From positions 32,911 to 96,910 of the forward strand of contig CANHVY010000007.1 of the NCBI GenBank assembly GCA_947464185.1: 64,000 nucleotides of DNA. Reading direction: 5' to 3'. The DNA is from Burkholderiales bacterium. GTDB taxonomy: Bacteria; Pseudomonadota; Gammaproteobacteria; Burkholderiales; Burkholderiaceae_C. The notes beneath the pieces were generated by a model. It ran no database searches. It was not told where the DNA came from and was given only the letters and a program-made list of their open reading frames with translations. This document shows positions 36,040 to 46,153 of the stretch, in pieces (positions within the stretch are counted from its first letter, which is position 1; each line of letters opens with the position of its first letter). Position numbers and translations under genes: made by a program.

Positions 36040-36296
36040 TCCCCGTCACCCGCAACGCCCGCGCCGTGAATGCCGTGCGAGGCAAGCTGCAGCGCCCGGC
36101 TGAGGTAAAGGTCGTAGGCGCCGGGTGGGCCTTCGGTCGAAGGAGGCATCATGGCGAAATTGTGACCCGGATGGGGCGTGCCGGCTGCGACACCGCAAGT
36201 TCCAGAGGGTGGTAATCAGTCTGCGGCCGCGGCATCATGGCCGCACCGCCCGGCCATCCCGACCAGGCACCATCCCCTGCCCCACCCCGCCGCCTC

Positions 36297-37490
36297 ATGA
36301 ACGCCGTTGAATCGAACATCGTCTCCTACGCCCGGGGGGACGCCACCGCCCGCACTGCCGCCCAGAGCGGCGACCGCATCGCGTGGATCAAGCTGTCGCT
36401 GACCTTCCTGCCGCTGGCCACGCCCGTGAGCGATGCCAAGGTGCTGACAGGGCGGCAGAAGCCGCTGACCGAGATCGCCTTCGTGTTCGCGCAGATCCGC
36501 ACGCGCGACGGCCATGAAGGCATCGGCTTTGGCTATTCCAAGCGCGCCGGCGGGCCGGGCCTGTATGCCCACGCCAAGGAACTGGCTCCGCACCTGCTGG
36601 GCGAAGACCCGAACGACATCTCGCGCCTGTTCACCCGGTTGCTGTGGGCTGGCGCCAGCATGGGCCGCGCGGGCCTGACCACGCAGGCGATCGCGCCTTT
36701 CGACATCGCGCTGTGGGACCTCAAGGCCCGGCGTGCGGGCCTGCCCTTGGCCAAGCTGCTCGGAGCGCAGCGCGACTCCGTGCAGTGCTACAACACCTCG
36801 GGCGGCTACCTGCACACGCCACTCGACCAGGTGCTGAAGAACGTGGAGATCTCGCGTGAGAGCGGCATCGGGGGCATCAAGCTCAAGGTGGGACAGCCCG
36901 ACCTCAAGATCGACATCGAGCGCGTGGGCGCCGTGCGCCGGCTGCTGGGCGACGACTTCCCGCTGATGGTGGACGCCAACCAGCAGTGGGACCGACAGCA
37001 GGCCACCCGAGCCTGCCGCTTGCTGGAGCCCTTCGACCTGACCTGGATCGAGGAGCCGCTGGACGCGCACGACTTCGAAGGCCACGGCCTGCTGGCCGAC
37101 CGCTTCGACACGGCGATCGCCACGGGCGAGATGCTGACCTGCTTCGACGAGCACGCACAGCTCATCCAGGCCGGCACGGATTTCATCCAGCCCGATGCAC
37201 CGCGCGTGGGCGGCATCACGCCTTTCCTGAAGATCATGGCGCTGGGAGAGTTCAAGCAGCGCAAGCTGGCGCCGCACTTCGCCATGGAGATCCACCTGCA
37301 CCTGGCGGCGGCCTACGGCCTCGAGCCCTGGCTGGAACACTTCGAGTGGCTGGGACCGCTGTTCAACGAGCAAATGCTCCTGAAGGATGGACGCATGCAT
37401 GTGTCCAACCGCCCCGGCCTGGGCTTCTCGCTCAGCGAGCAGGCGCTGCGCTGGACGAGGGAAACAGCGGAGTTCGGAGAGCGCCCTTAG
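36297..37490 (+). CDS. L-talarate/galactarate dehydratase
   Basis: 397 residues from ATG 36297. The enolase-superfamily sequence follows the characterised Salmonella enzyme closely: K195-x-K197 (GIKLKVGQ), metal ligands D226, E252 and E278 (MVDANQQWD, WIEEPLD, ATGEML) and the base H327 in LAPHFAMEIHLHL. It dehydrates galactarate or L-talarate to 5-keto-4-deoxyglucarate. It is divergent from dusA; the 257 bases between hold no clear promoter by eye. It heads the sugar-acid cluster, facing the IclR-fusion regulator. Confidence 0.92.
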   Translation: MNAVESNIVSYARGDATARTAAQSGDRIAWIKLSLTFLPLATPVSDAKVLTGRQKPLTEIAFVFAQIRTRDGHEGIGFGYSKRAGGPGLYAHAKELAPHLLGEDPNDISRLFTRLLWAGASMGRAGLTTQAIAPFDIALWDLKARRAGLPLAKLLGAQRDSVQCYNTSGGYLHTPLDQVLKNVEISRESGIGGIKLKVGQPDLKIDIERVGAVRRLLGDDFPLMVDANQQWDRQQATRACRLLEPFDLTWIEEPLDAHDFEGHGLLADRFDTAIATGEMLTCFDEHAQLIQAGTDFIQPDAPRVGGITPFLKIMALGEFKQRKLAPHFAMEIHLHLAAAYGLEPWLEHFEWLGPLFNEQMLLKDGRMHVSNRPGLGFSLSEQALRWTRETAEFGERP

Positions 37491-37520
37491 GCACCCGGAA
37501 GCACCCGCAAGCACCTGGAA
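37491..37520 (+). repeat. Three 10-bp tandem repeats after the talarate dehydratase
   Basis: Immediately after the stop, three copies of GCACCCGGAA-like 10-base units follow (third base changes only at one or two sites), then a decayed fourth. The repeat sits in the 57-base gap before the convergent regulator gene. Confidence 0.6.
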
Positions 37521-37547
37521 GCGCGGGTCAAGCCCGAGCGCACAGCA

Positions 37548-39152
37548 TCAAGGCAGCAGTTCCAGCTTGAGCAGGCGGCCTGACCAGGGGGCCTTTTCCA
37601 GCGCCTCCAGGTTCACGGCCTGGCGGGCGGTGGTGATGAAAAGCGCGCCGTCCACCACGGCCACGTCGGTCGGGCAAGGCACGGGCAAACCCACCACGCG
37701 GTCCACGTAGCCGTCGGCGTCCACCCGCATCACGCTCCAGCCGTCAGCCAACGCTGTCCACGCACCGCCCTGCCCATCGACCGCCAGCCCGCTCAGGCGC
37801 CCGGCCCCCCGTGGCAGCGAAGCCAGCCGCTGCACCCGCAACGGCTCAGGGTGAAGCACCAGCAGGCTGCCGCTGCCCGGCGCCACGGCGTGCAGCCGCT
37901 CGCCGGCCGGGTCCCAGCACAGCGCCTGCACGGGTTCGTCCACATACCAGCGCGGCTTGAACCCGCCGCCCACGCTCAACTCGCCGATGGCACTGCCGTT
38001 GGAACCCTGGCCCAGGGCCGCCCAAAGGCGGCCTTGCGGGTCGTTGCACAGCGCCTGCAGCGAAGGTGTTGCAGGCCAGGTACTGAGGGGTGCATGAAGG
38101 CCTTGCGGTGTGACGCGCCAAGCTCCGCGCTCATGCACGAGCACCAGGTCATCCCCGATGAAGGCCAGTCCGGTGATGGGCGCATCGACAGCAACCACCG
38201 CGCGGTCCTGCCCCCAGGCCCAGGCGCGCAGTTCCGGCGCCAGCCGATCCACCCAGTAGAGATCTCCTTCGCGATGCCTGCGCGGGAAAGCTCCCCAGAA
38301 AGCCCAGGGGCCCTCCACGGCCTGCACCGCCGGATCGCCCACCACGGGAGTGGCCGTCCGCAACTGCTGCCCGATGCGGCGGGCCGCCTCGGCCACCTCC
38401 GGGCCCAGCAACTCCGCGCGCTCGCGAGTGATGCGCCAAGCAGGGCCGGCCACGCTGATGGCACCGTGCAAGCGGCCCTGGGCGTCCACCACCGGCGCGC
38501 CCACACAGCGCACGCCCAGCGCGATTTCCTCGTCGTCCATGGCCCAGCCTCGGGCGGCGCAGATCTTCAACTCCGCCTGCAAGCGCCGGCGGTCCGTGAG
38601 GGTGTGGGGTGTCCGGGCCTCCAGACGGAGTTCGCGCACCAGAGCGTCGCGCTGCGCTGGTGCCAAGGCGCTGAGGATGGCCTTGCCCTGGCTGGTGCAA
38701 TGCAGGGGCTTGCGCTGCCCCAAGGTGGCCGAGGACCGCTGACTGTGCGCGCCGTCGCAACGCTCCAGCGACACCACCTCCTGACCGTCCAGGGCCGCCA
38801 GGTAGGTGGTCTCGCCCGTCACATCGCGCAAAGACTGCAACTCGCCCAGGGAGGCAGCCACCAGGCCGGGCGAGGACTGGGCTCGCCGGCCCATTTCCAC
38901 ACAGCGCGCGCCCAGACCGTACATTCGGCGCACGGGGTCACGTCGCAGCAGGCCTCGGCTCACCAGCGTGCCCAGAAGGCGGTAGGTGGTGGTGCGCGGC
39001 AGGCCGGCCCGGGCAGCGATGTCTTGCTGGCTCAGGCCTTCGGGAGCCTCCAGCACCGTCAGCAGGATGTCCAGGGCCTTGTCAAGCGAGGCCGTCCCTT
39101 CGGCAACTGCGCGAAGAGCGCCCTTCGTCCCAACGGGTGGAACTGATGTCAT
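37548..39152 (-). CDS. IclR-family regulator fused to an SMP-30/gluconolactonase-like domain
   Basis: 534 residues, about double a normal IclR protein. Residues about 15-260 are a complete IclR: the winged helix SLDKALDILLTVLEAPEGLSQQDIAARAGLPRTTTYRLL (in parts) and the effector domain with GVRCVGAPVVDAQGRLHGAISVAGP. Residues about 280-534 are a beta-propeller of the SMP-30 type (EGDLYWVDRLAPELRAW, LSGLAVDGQGGAWTALADGW, YVDRVVGLPVPCPTDVAV). The propeller family binds or hydrolyses sugar lactones, so the fusion may sense a lactone or sugar acid directly. It is divergent from the RraA-like gene and probably controls the cluster. Confidence 0.87.
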   Translation of the reverse strand: MTSVPPVGTKGALRAVAEGTASLDKALDILLTVLEAPEGLSQQDIAARAGLPRTTTYRLLGTLVSRGLLRRDPVRRMYGLGARCVEMGRRAQSSPGLVAASLGELQSLRDVTGETTYLAALDGQEVVSLERCDGAHSQRSSATLGQRKPLHCTSQGKAILSALAPAQRDALVRELRLEARTPHTLTDRRRLQAELKICAARGWAMDDEEIALGVRCVGAPVVDAQGRLHGAISVAGPAWRITRERAELLGPEVAEAARRIGQQLRTATPVVGDPAVQAVEGPWAFWGAFPRRHREGDLYWVDRLAPELRAWAWGQDRAVVAVDAPITGLAFIGDDLVLVHERGAWRVTPQGLHAPLSTWPATPSLQALCNDPQGRLWAALGQGSNGSAIGELSVGGGFKPRWYVDEPVQALCWDPAGERLHAVAPGSGSLLVLHPEPLRVQRLASLPRGAGRLSGLAVDGQGGAWTALADGWSVMRVDADGYVDRVVGLPVPCPTDVAVVDGALFITTARQAVNLEALEKAPWSGRLLKLELLP

Positions 39153-39167
39153 GTTCAGGCGCTCGGG

Positions 39168-39179
39168 CGGTCAGGACCG
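39168..39179. promoter_or_regulatory. Candidate operator palindrome near the IclR-fusion gene
   Basis: CGGTC-AG-GACCG is a 12-base inverted repeat 16 bases upstream of the regulator start and just before a possible promoter on the other strand. Its placement between divergent genes fits autoregulation, but no binding evidence exists. Confidence 0.3.
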
Positions 39180-39183
39180 TGTG

Positions 39184-39213
39184 GACGAAGAGCTCAAGGG
39201 CGGCCTAGTATCC
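39184..39213 (+). promoter_or_regulatory. Possible promoter for the RraA-like cluster
   Basis: TGGACG (39184-39189) and TAGTAT (39208-39213) are separated by 18 bases; each matches 4 of 6 consensus positions. It lies about 94 bases before the RraA-like start. Confidence 0.3.
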
Positions 39214-39306
39214 ACGCAGCGGCTGAAGAGAAAGTAAACGCCACTGCGTCTGCGCCGCACCACCTCACCACCTGGCCACCCCACGAACGCCCCTCACCAC
39301 GACCGC

Positions 39307-40125
39307 ATGACCTTGTTCTTCAACCAGCCGGCCCCGTTGCCGCCGGAGCGCATTCCCCGCCTGCCGGCCATGCCACGGGTCAGCGACGAGGTGCTGGGGC
39401 GGCTGGCACGCTGCACCAGCGGCTCGCTGACCACCCAGCTCTACATCAAGGGCCTGCGTCAGCCCGTGCTGCACGGGCTGACGCCGTTGAACCCCCGTCA
39501 CCAGCCCTTTGCGGGGCGGGCTTGCACCATGCGGTTCATTCCCGCGCGGGAGGACATCGACCGCTACGCCAACCTCACCACCGAGCCCAGCGCTGAAAAC
39601 CTGCAATGGGTGGGCGTGGAGCAAGTGGAGCCAGGCGACGTGCTGGTGATCGACAGCAACCGGGACGGACGCGCCGCCTCCATGGGCAGCATGCTCATCA
39701 CCCGCATGATGATGCGCGGTGCCCGCGCCGTGGTGACGGATGGCAGCTTCCGTGACGGCCGTGACCTGGCGGCCATGGACTTTCCCGTCTGGTGCACCGG
39801 CATCACCAACACCACCAGGCTGTCGTACCACCATGTGGCCGACCTGCAGGTGCCCATCGGCTGCGCCGGAGTGGCCGTCTACCCCGGTGACGTGATCCAT
39901 GGGGACGGAGAGAACATCACGGTGATCCCCGCAGCCATGGCCAAGGAGATGGCCGACCTGTGCGAGAAGCGCGATGACATCGAGGCCTATCTGGCGCTGC
40001 GCGTGCGCGCCGGCGAGCCGCTGTGGGGCCTGTACCCGCCCAGCGAACGCACGCGGGCCGAGTACCGCGTGTGGTGCGAGGCCGGGCGCCCTCCCATCCC
40101 GCCGCAGGGGCCGGCCGCCCGCTGA
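39307..40125 (+). CDS. RraA-like class II pyruvate aldolase candidate
   Basis: 272 residues. The RraA/HMG-aldolase fold is clear, with the catalytic R149-D150 in VVTDGSFRDGRD and the preceding SNRDGRAASMGSML. In true pyruvate aldolases this Arg-Asp pair binds the substrate and metal; the sequence keeps both. It is often misnamed as a regulator of RNase E. Placed between talarate and arabinonate dehydratases, it probably cleaves a 2-keto-3-deoxy sugar acid to pyruvate plus an aldehyde. It starts a same-strand run with the NTF2-like, UxuA-like, TctC, IlvD-like and second RraA-like genes. Confidence 0.82.
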   Translation: MTLFFNQPAPLPPERIPRLPAMPRVSDEVLGRLARCTSGSLTTQLYIKGLRQPVLHGLTPLNPRHQPFAGRACTMRFIPAREDIDRYANLTTEPSAENLQWVGVEQVEPGDVLVIDSNRDGRAASMGSMLITRMMMRGARAVVTDGSFRDGRDLAAMDFPVWCTGITNTTRLSYHHVADLQVPIGCAGVAVYPGDVIHGDGENITVIPAAMAKEMADLCEKRDDIEAYLALRVRAGEPLWGLYPPSERTRAEYRVWCEAGRPPIPPQGPAAR

Positions 40126-40147
40126 CACCAGGAAAGGAAGCCAAGGA

Positions 40148-40597
40148 ATGAACCGATTCGCGCCAGCCGACCACGCGGCCATGATCCGCCGCTACTTCAA
40201 GGCCTGCAACGATGCCGACTACCAGGGCCTGGTGGACTGCTTCACGCCAGACGCGGTGCACTACTTCCCCCCGGGCCTGCCCGATGTGCCCTGGCGAAGC
40301 GCCGACACCATCGCACGAAAGTGGATCTGGTGCGTGCAGACGCTGGGGTCGCAATGGACCATCGAGAAGATCCTGGTCAGCCACGACAGCCCGGAAGCGG
40401 TGATCGAGTGGACGCACTGGAAAAACAAGTCGGGCACCGCCCTGCGCGGCGACGAGTGGTACCGCTTCGACCCGGACAGCGGCCGCATCACGGAGATACG
40501 CGCCTACTACGCCGCTGCCGCTGACAAGACGGTGCGCATCAACGAACTGCCGAGCTTCGACTACGCAGGGCGGGGCTATCACCTGCAAAGCGCTTGA
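40148..40597 (+). CDS. NTF2-like (SnoaL-type) protein
   Basis: 149 residues from ATG 40148, with an AAGGAAGCCAAGGA ribosome-site region directly upstream. The cone-shaped NTF2 fold is suggested by FKACNDADYQGLVDCFTPDAVHYFPPG, IEWTHWKNKSG and RITEIRAYYA. Such proteins can be isomerases, dehydratases or just ligand binders. It is tightly nested (22 bases after the RraA-like gene, 34 before the UxuA-like gene), so it belongs to the sugar-acid operon, but its step is unknown. Confidence 0.82.
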   Translation: MNRFAPADHAAMIRRYFKACNDADYQGLVDCFTPDAVHYFPPGLPDVPWRSADTIARKWIWCVQTLGSQWTIEKILVSHDSPEAVIEWTHWKNKSGTALRGDEWYRFDPDSGRITEIRAYYAAAADKTVRINELPSFDYAGRGYHLQSA

Positions 40598-40631
40598 AAT
40601 CCGCGCTGGCGATGACGCACGAGGCACGGGC

Positions 40632-41717
40632 ATGTACATCAGCGAACAACTCCTGAATCCTGACGCCCGACGGCTGCGGCTGTCGGCGCAGTGGGGCGTG
40701 CGGCATGTCGTGCTGGACAACCGCGGCAGCGAACTCGTTTCGGGCGTCGGTGGCGTCAACGGCTGGGACCTCGCCCGGCTGCGCGATTACCGCCGTTGGG
40801 TGGAAGGCTTTGACCTCGCGCTCGACGTCTTTGCTCTGGACGTCGGCTCGATCCTGCTGGACTCGATCGTGGACCTGGAGGGTGCGCGCCGAAGCCGGGA
40901 CATCCTGGCGCGCAATGTGGAGATCGCCGGCGAGGCCGGCATCCCCTGCCTGAAGTACAACGTGCAGATGGTGGGCATCACGCGCACTGGCCTGAGGCCC
41001 GGGCGCGGCGGCTGCCGCAACTCCGCCTTCCGCCTGGCGGACTACTCCCCCGAGGCCGACCGGCGACACAGTTATTGGGGGGTGGGCTACCCGACGCAGC
41101 AAGCCGAGGCCGGGTCTGCCGACCCGACGCTGTGCGGCCAGAAGATGTCGCGCGACGTGCCGCCCGTCACCACCCAGGCCGGGTGGGATGCCATTGAGTT
41201 CCTGGTGGAGGGGCTGGTGGCGGCCGCCGACCGGGCCGGCGTCCGTCTGGCCTGCCACCCGCACGACCCGGCCTATCCTCCCGGCGGGCTGGGCGGCATC
41301 GAACACGTGGTGGGCAGCACCGAAGGACTGCGGCGGTTCCTGGCCCTGTCCTCTTCGCCACGCCACGGTCTGAACTTCTGCCAGGGCACCGTGGCGGAGA
41401 TGTTCGAGCGCCCAGGCGAGGCCCTGATCCCCGTCATCGAGGAGTTCGCCGCCACGGGCCGCATCTTCATGGTGCACTTCCGCAACATCCGGGGGGGCTA
41501 TCTCGACTTCGAGGAAGTGTTCCCCGACGAGGGCGATGTCGACATGCTGGCGGCCCTGCGCGCCTACCAGCGCGGCGGCTACGCGGGGCCTCTGTGCCCG
41601 GACCATGTGCCGGTCTCGGACGAAGACCCGGAACGGGAGCGCTTCATGGGCTTTGCGCTCGGCTACACGCGCGGGCTGCTTCAGGCAGCCGGCGTGCCGG
41701 CCGGGTCGGCCAGATGA
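40632..41717 (+). CDS. Mannonate dehydratase (UxuA)-like TIM-barrel protein
   Basis: 361 residues. Motifs parallel UxuA: RLACHPHDPAYP (metal His), NFCQGTVAEM, MVHFRNIRGG and CPDHVP near the end. The N-terminal half includes GIPCLKYNVQMVG. UxuA dehydrates D-mannonate to 2-keto-3-deoxygluconate with Mn/Fe. The divergence from E. coli UxuA and the cluster context leave room for another sugar acid as substrate. A GAGG ribosome site precedes the ATG. A run of 11 C follows its stop. Confidence 0.78.
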   Translation: MYISEQLLNPDARRLRLSAQWGVRHVVLDNRGSELVSGVGGVNGWDLARLRDYRRWVEGFDLALDVFALDVGSILLDSIVDLEGARRSRDILARNVEIAGEAGIPCLKYNVQMVGITRTGLRPGRGGCRNSAFRLADYSPEADRRHSYWGVGYPTQQAEAGSADPTLCGQKMSRDVPPVTTQAGWDAIEFLVEGLVAAADRAGVRLACHPHDPAYPPGGLGGIEHVVGSTEGLRRFLALSSSPRHGLNFCQGTVAEMFERPGEALIPVIEEFAATGRIFMVHFRNIRGGYLDFEEVFPDEGDVDMLAALRAYQRGGYAGPLCPDHVPVSDEDPERERFMGFALGYTRGLLQAAGVPAGSAR

Positions 41718-41721
41718 GCTG

Positions 41722-41732
41722 CCCCCCCCCCC
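41722..41732 (+). repeat. Run of 11 cytosines after the UxuA-like stop
   Basis: An uninterrupted C11 tract lies five bases past the stop at 41717. It is outside coding sequence, so slippage would change only the 161-base leader of the TctC gene. The rest of that leader shows no clear promoter. Confidence 0.7.
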
Positions 41733-41878
41733 GCAGCCCAGGGCAAACCCTCTGCGGCCCTTGGCCGTCGGGACTCATCATCCTAGACAGTAGCCTCGCG
41801 GCTCCATTGGGCTGATGAAGACCTCGGTCGACTTGGGACCCCACATCCCCACCCCTCATTTCAACGCCAGGAGACAAC

Positions 41879-42901
41879 ATGAACAACCGCATTTCCGCCT
41901 CGTCACGCCGCAGCGCCCTGCGTGGAGCAGTCGCCTTTGCCGCCGCCCTTGCCGCCGGTCTGATGACGCTGGGCGCCCACGCCCAGGACGCCTGGCCCAC
42001 CAAGCCTATCAAGCTGGTCAGCCCCTTCCCCGCGGGGGGCACCAGTGACGTGATGGCGCGCATGGTGGCTGGGGCGCTGACCAAAGAGCTGGGGCAGCAG
42101 GTGATCATCGAAAACATCGGCGGCGCGGGTGGCACCATTGGCACGCTGCGTGCGCTGCAAGCGCCGGCCGATGGTTACACCCTCATCCAGACGGGCGTGG
42201 GCCAGAACGCCGTGGCCCACGGCCTGGACCCGAAACTGGCCTACGACTCGCTGCGCGACTTCATCCACATCTCCCAGGTGCACACGGGCCCCAACGTGCT
42301 GGTGGTGCACCCCGACCAACCCTTCAAGACCTTTCAGGAGCTGGTGGGGTGGATTCGCAAGAACCCGGGCAAGATGAACTACGGCTACACCCACGCTGCC
42401 AGCGGCCACATGGCCATGGAGTTGCTGAAGCAGGTGGGCGGCGAGAACGGTCGCCCCCTGTTCATCGTGGGCATCCCCTACCGTGGCGGTGGTCCGATGA
42501 TGCAGGACCTGCTGGGGGGCCAGATCCCCATGATGTTCATCAACCAGGATGTGGCGCTGCCCCATGTGCGCGCCGGCAAGCTGCGCCCTCTGGCGGTGAC
42601 CAGCCTGCAGCGCAACCCGCTGTACCCTGATGTGCCCACCATCGCCGAGACGGGCGTCAAGGGCTACGAGGCCTTGTCATGGAGCGGGCTGTCCGTCCAC
42701 CGCAACACGCCCAAGCCCATCGTGGACAAGCTGGAGGCGGCGATGAAGAAGGTGATGGGCTCGCCCGAGATCCGCCAGCGCATGGAAAGCGTGGGCTTCA
42801 TCGTGCCGCAGCAGGGCATGGAGCCCTACACCAAGTTCGTCAAGAGCGAGGTGGAGCTGTGGACGCGCGTGATCAAGACCGCCGGCATCAAGGCCGAGTG
42901 A
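41879..42901 (+). CDS. Tripartite tricarboxylate transporter substrate-binding protein (TctC/Bug)
   Basis: 340 residues. A Tat/Sec-like signal (twin RR in SSRRSALRGAVAFAAALAAG, cleavage near AHA-QDAWP) exports it to the periplasm. Family motifs are WPTKPIKLVSPFPAGGTSDVMAR, VIIENIGGAGG and PYRGGGPMMQDLLGGQIPMM. Bug proteins bind carboxylates. No TctA/TctB membrane genes are nearby, as is common for these orphan copies. AGGAGA lies before the ATG. In this cluster it probably captures a sugar acid. Confidence 0.92.
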   Translation: MNNRISASSRRSALRGAVAFAAALAAGLMTLGAHAQDAWPTKPIKLVSPFPAGGTSDVMARMVAGALTKELGQQVIIENIGGAGGTIGTLRALQAPADGYTLIQTGVGQNAVAHGLDPKLAYDSLRDFIHISQVHTGPNVLVVHPDQPFKTFQELVGWIRKNPGKMNYGYTHAASGHMAMELLKQVGGENGRPLFIVGIPYRGGGPMMQDLLGGQIPMMFINQDVALPHVRAGKLRPLAVTSLQRNPLYPDVPTIAETGVKGYEALSWSGLSVHRNTPKPIVDKLEAAMKKVMGSPEIRQRMESVGFIVPQQGMEPYTKFVKSEVELWTRVIKTAGIKAE

Positions 42902-42908
42902 GCGCCCC

Positions 42909-44663
<1,755 letters not shown>

Positions 44664-44697
44664 CCGGCTTGATTTCACCGCCTGAAAGAGCCCGCCC

Positions 44698-45408
44698 ATG
44701 AATCCGCAAACCCGAGAACGCCTGCTCGGCGTGAGCACGGCCACGCTTTGCACGGCCCTGTTCAAGCGTGGCCTGCGACACCAGTTCATCCAGGACGTGC
44801 GGCCGCTGAACCCCAACCTGCCCAACATGGTGGGTGAGGCTTTCACGTTGCGCTACATCCCGGCTCGCGAGGACCTGAACCCGATCTCGGTGTTTCAGGA
44901 CCGCGCGCACCCCCAGCGCAAGGCGGTGGAGGAGTGCGCACCCGGAGCCGTGTTCATGGTGGACAGCCGCAAGGACGCACGGGCAGCCTCGGCCGGCTCC
45001 ATCCTGGTGACGCGGCTGATGAAGCGCGGCGTGGCCGGCATCGTCACCGACGGCGGCTTTCGGGACAGCCCGGAGATCGCGCGCCTGCCCTTTCCCGCCT
45101 ACCACCACCGGCCCAGCGCCCCCACCAACCTGACCCTGCACCAGGCGCTGGACATCAACGTGCCCATCGGCTGCGGCGACGTGGCCGTGTGGCCGGGTGA
45201 TGTGGTGGTGGGCGACGCCGAAGGCGTGGTGGTCATTCCCGCGCATCTGGCCGACGATGTGGCGGCTGACGCTGTGGACATGACGGCCTTCGAGGACTTC
45301 GTCACCGAGCGCGTGCAGGCCGGCCAGTCCATCCTGGGCCTGTACCCTCCCACGGAAGAGGCCAACCGCGTGGCCTTCGAGGCCTGGCGGCGCGCGCACG
45401 GGCGCTGA
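44698..45408 (+). CDS. Second RraA-like class II pyruvate aldolase candidate
   Basis: 236 residues, shorter than the first copy. The core DSRKDARAASAGSILVTRL and R122-D123 in IVTDGGFRDSPE are preserved, so catalysis is possible. It follows the IlvD-like dehydratase by 34 bases and would complete a dehydratase-aldolase pair for a pentonic or hexonic acid. The two copies share about half of their visible motif residues, so they may cleave different keto-deoxy acids. Confidence 0.82.
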   Translation: MNPQTRERLLGVSTATLCTALFKRGLRHQFIQDVRPLNPNLPNMVGEAFTLRYIPAREDLNPISVFQDRAHPQRKAVEECAPGAVFMVDSRKDARAASAGSILVTRLMKRGVAGIVTDGGFRDSPEIARLPFPAYHHRPSAPTNLTLHQALDINVPIGCGDVAVWPGDVVVGDAEGVVVIPAHLADDVAADAVDMTAFEDFVTERVQAGQSILGLYPPTEEANRVAFEAWRRAHGR

Positions 45409-45475
45409 GCCTGCGGGTTCCGGTGTCTTGAGGGACACTCGGCGGGCCGTCAAGTCCCGGGGAAGGAACTCCACC

Positions 45476-46120
45476 ATGCGATCGCCCACCCACCGAGCCG
45501 CACACGCCATGGCCGCGGGCCTGTGCGCGCTCCTTCCCTGGATGGCCCACGCCACCGCAAGCACCAGCGCCGCCTCCCCCACGGCGGCAGGCACCCCGAC
45601 CGAAGCCACCCGGTCCGCCCGAACGCCTGGAGCGGCATCCTGCCCACCCCTGCTGCAGCACACCCTCCCGCGCCTGCAGGACGAGAAACCTCAGCCCCTG
45701 TGCCAGTACGCGGGCAAGGTGCTGCTGATCGTCAACACGGCCAGCTACTGCGGCTTCACGTCGCAGTTCGAGGGTCTGGAGGCCTTGAACGCGGCCTATG
45801 CCGCACGCGGGCTGGTGGTGATGGGCTTTCCGTCCAATGACTTCCGGCAGGAAGATGCCGACACTCGCAAGACGGCCGATGTCTGCTTCAACACCTTTGG
45901 CGTGAAGTTCCCGATGTTCACGGCCGTTCGCGTGCGCGGCCCGGAGGCGCACCCCGTGTTCGCGTCGCTGGCCCGCTCCACGGGCCAAACACCCAGCTGG
46001 AACTTCAACAAGTACCTGGTGGGGCGAGACGGCACGCCCATCGCCCACTTCGGCAGCACCACGGGCCCCACCAGCGCCGCCCTGAAGGCCGCGGTGGAGA
46101 AGGCGCTGGCAACGCGCTGA
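45476..46120 (+). CDS. Exported glutathione-peroxidase-like thiol peroxidase
   Basis: 214 residues from ATG 45476, with AAGGA eight bases upstream. A Sec signal peptide (to about AHA-TA, residue 26) and a Ser/Thr/Ala linker precede the thioredoxin-fold domain. The peroxidatic Cys is C92 (NTASYCGFTSQ), Trp174-Asn175 lie in SWNFNKYLV, and the usual Gln of the tetrad position is replaced in GFPSNDF by the Asn-Asp form common in bacteria. C137 may resolve the disulfide. It is predicted to be periplasmic, reducing peroxides with thioredoxin-like donors. Confidence 0.88.
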   Translation: MRSPTHRAAHAMAAGLCALLPWMAHATASTSAASPTAAGTPTEATRSARTPGAASCPPLLQHTLPRLQDEKPQPLCQYAGKVLLIVNTASYCGFTSQFEGLEALNAAYAARGLVVMGFPSNDFRQEDADTRKTADVCFNTFGVKFPMFTAVRVRGPEAHPVFASLARSTGQTPSWNFNKYLVGRDGTPIAHFGSTTGPTSAALKAAVEKALATR

Positions 46121-46125
46121 AACCT

Positions 46126-46153
46126 GGCTGTGAGGGCGCCAGCCCTCACAGCC
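46126..46153. terminator. Perfect 12-bp hairpin between convergent genes
   Basis: GGCTGTGAGGGC and GCCCTCACAGCC pair perfectly around GCCA. The right arm contains the stop codon of the minus-strand aldolase gene. No T-run follows on either strand, but the stem is very stable and lies exactly between two convergent stops. Confidence 0.6.

Noticed and set aside
37851..39146. 431-codon plus-strand frame opposite the IclR fusion
   Set aside because: It is antisense to the fusion protein, which has convincing domains; no domain is seen in this frame.
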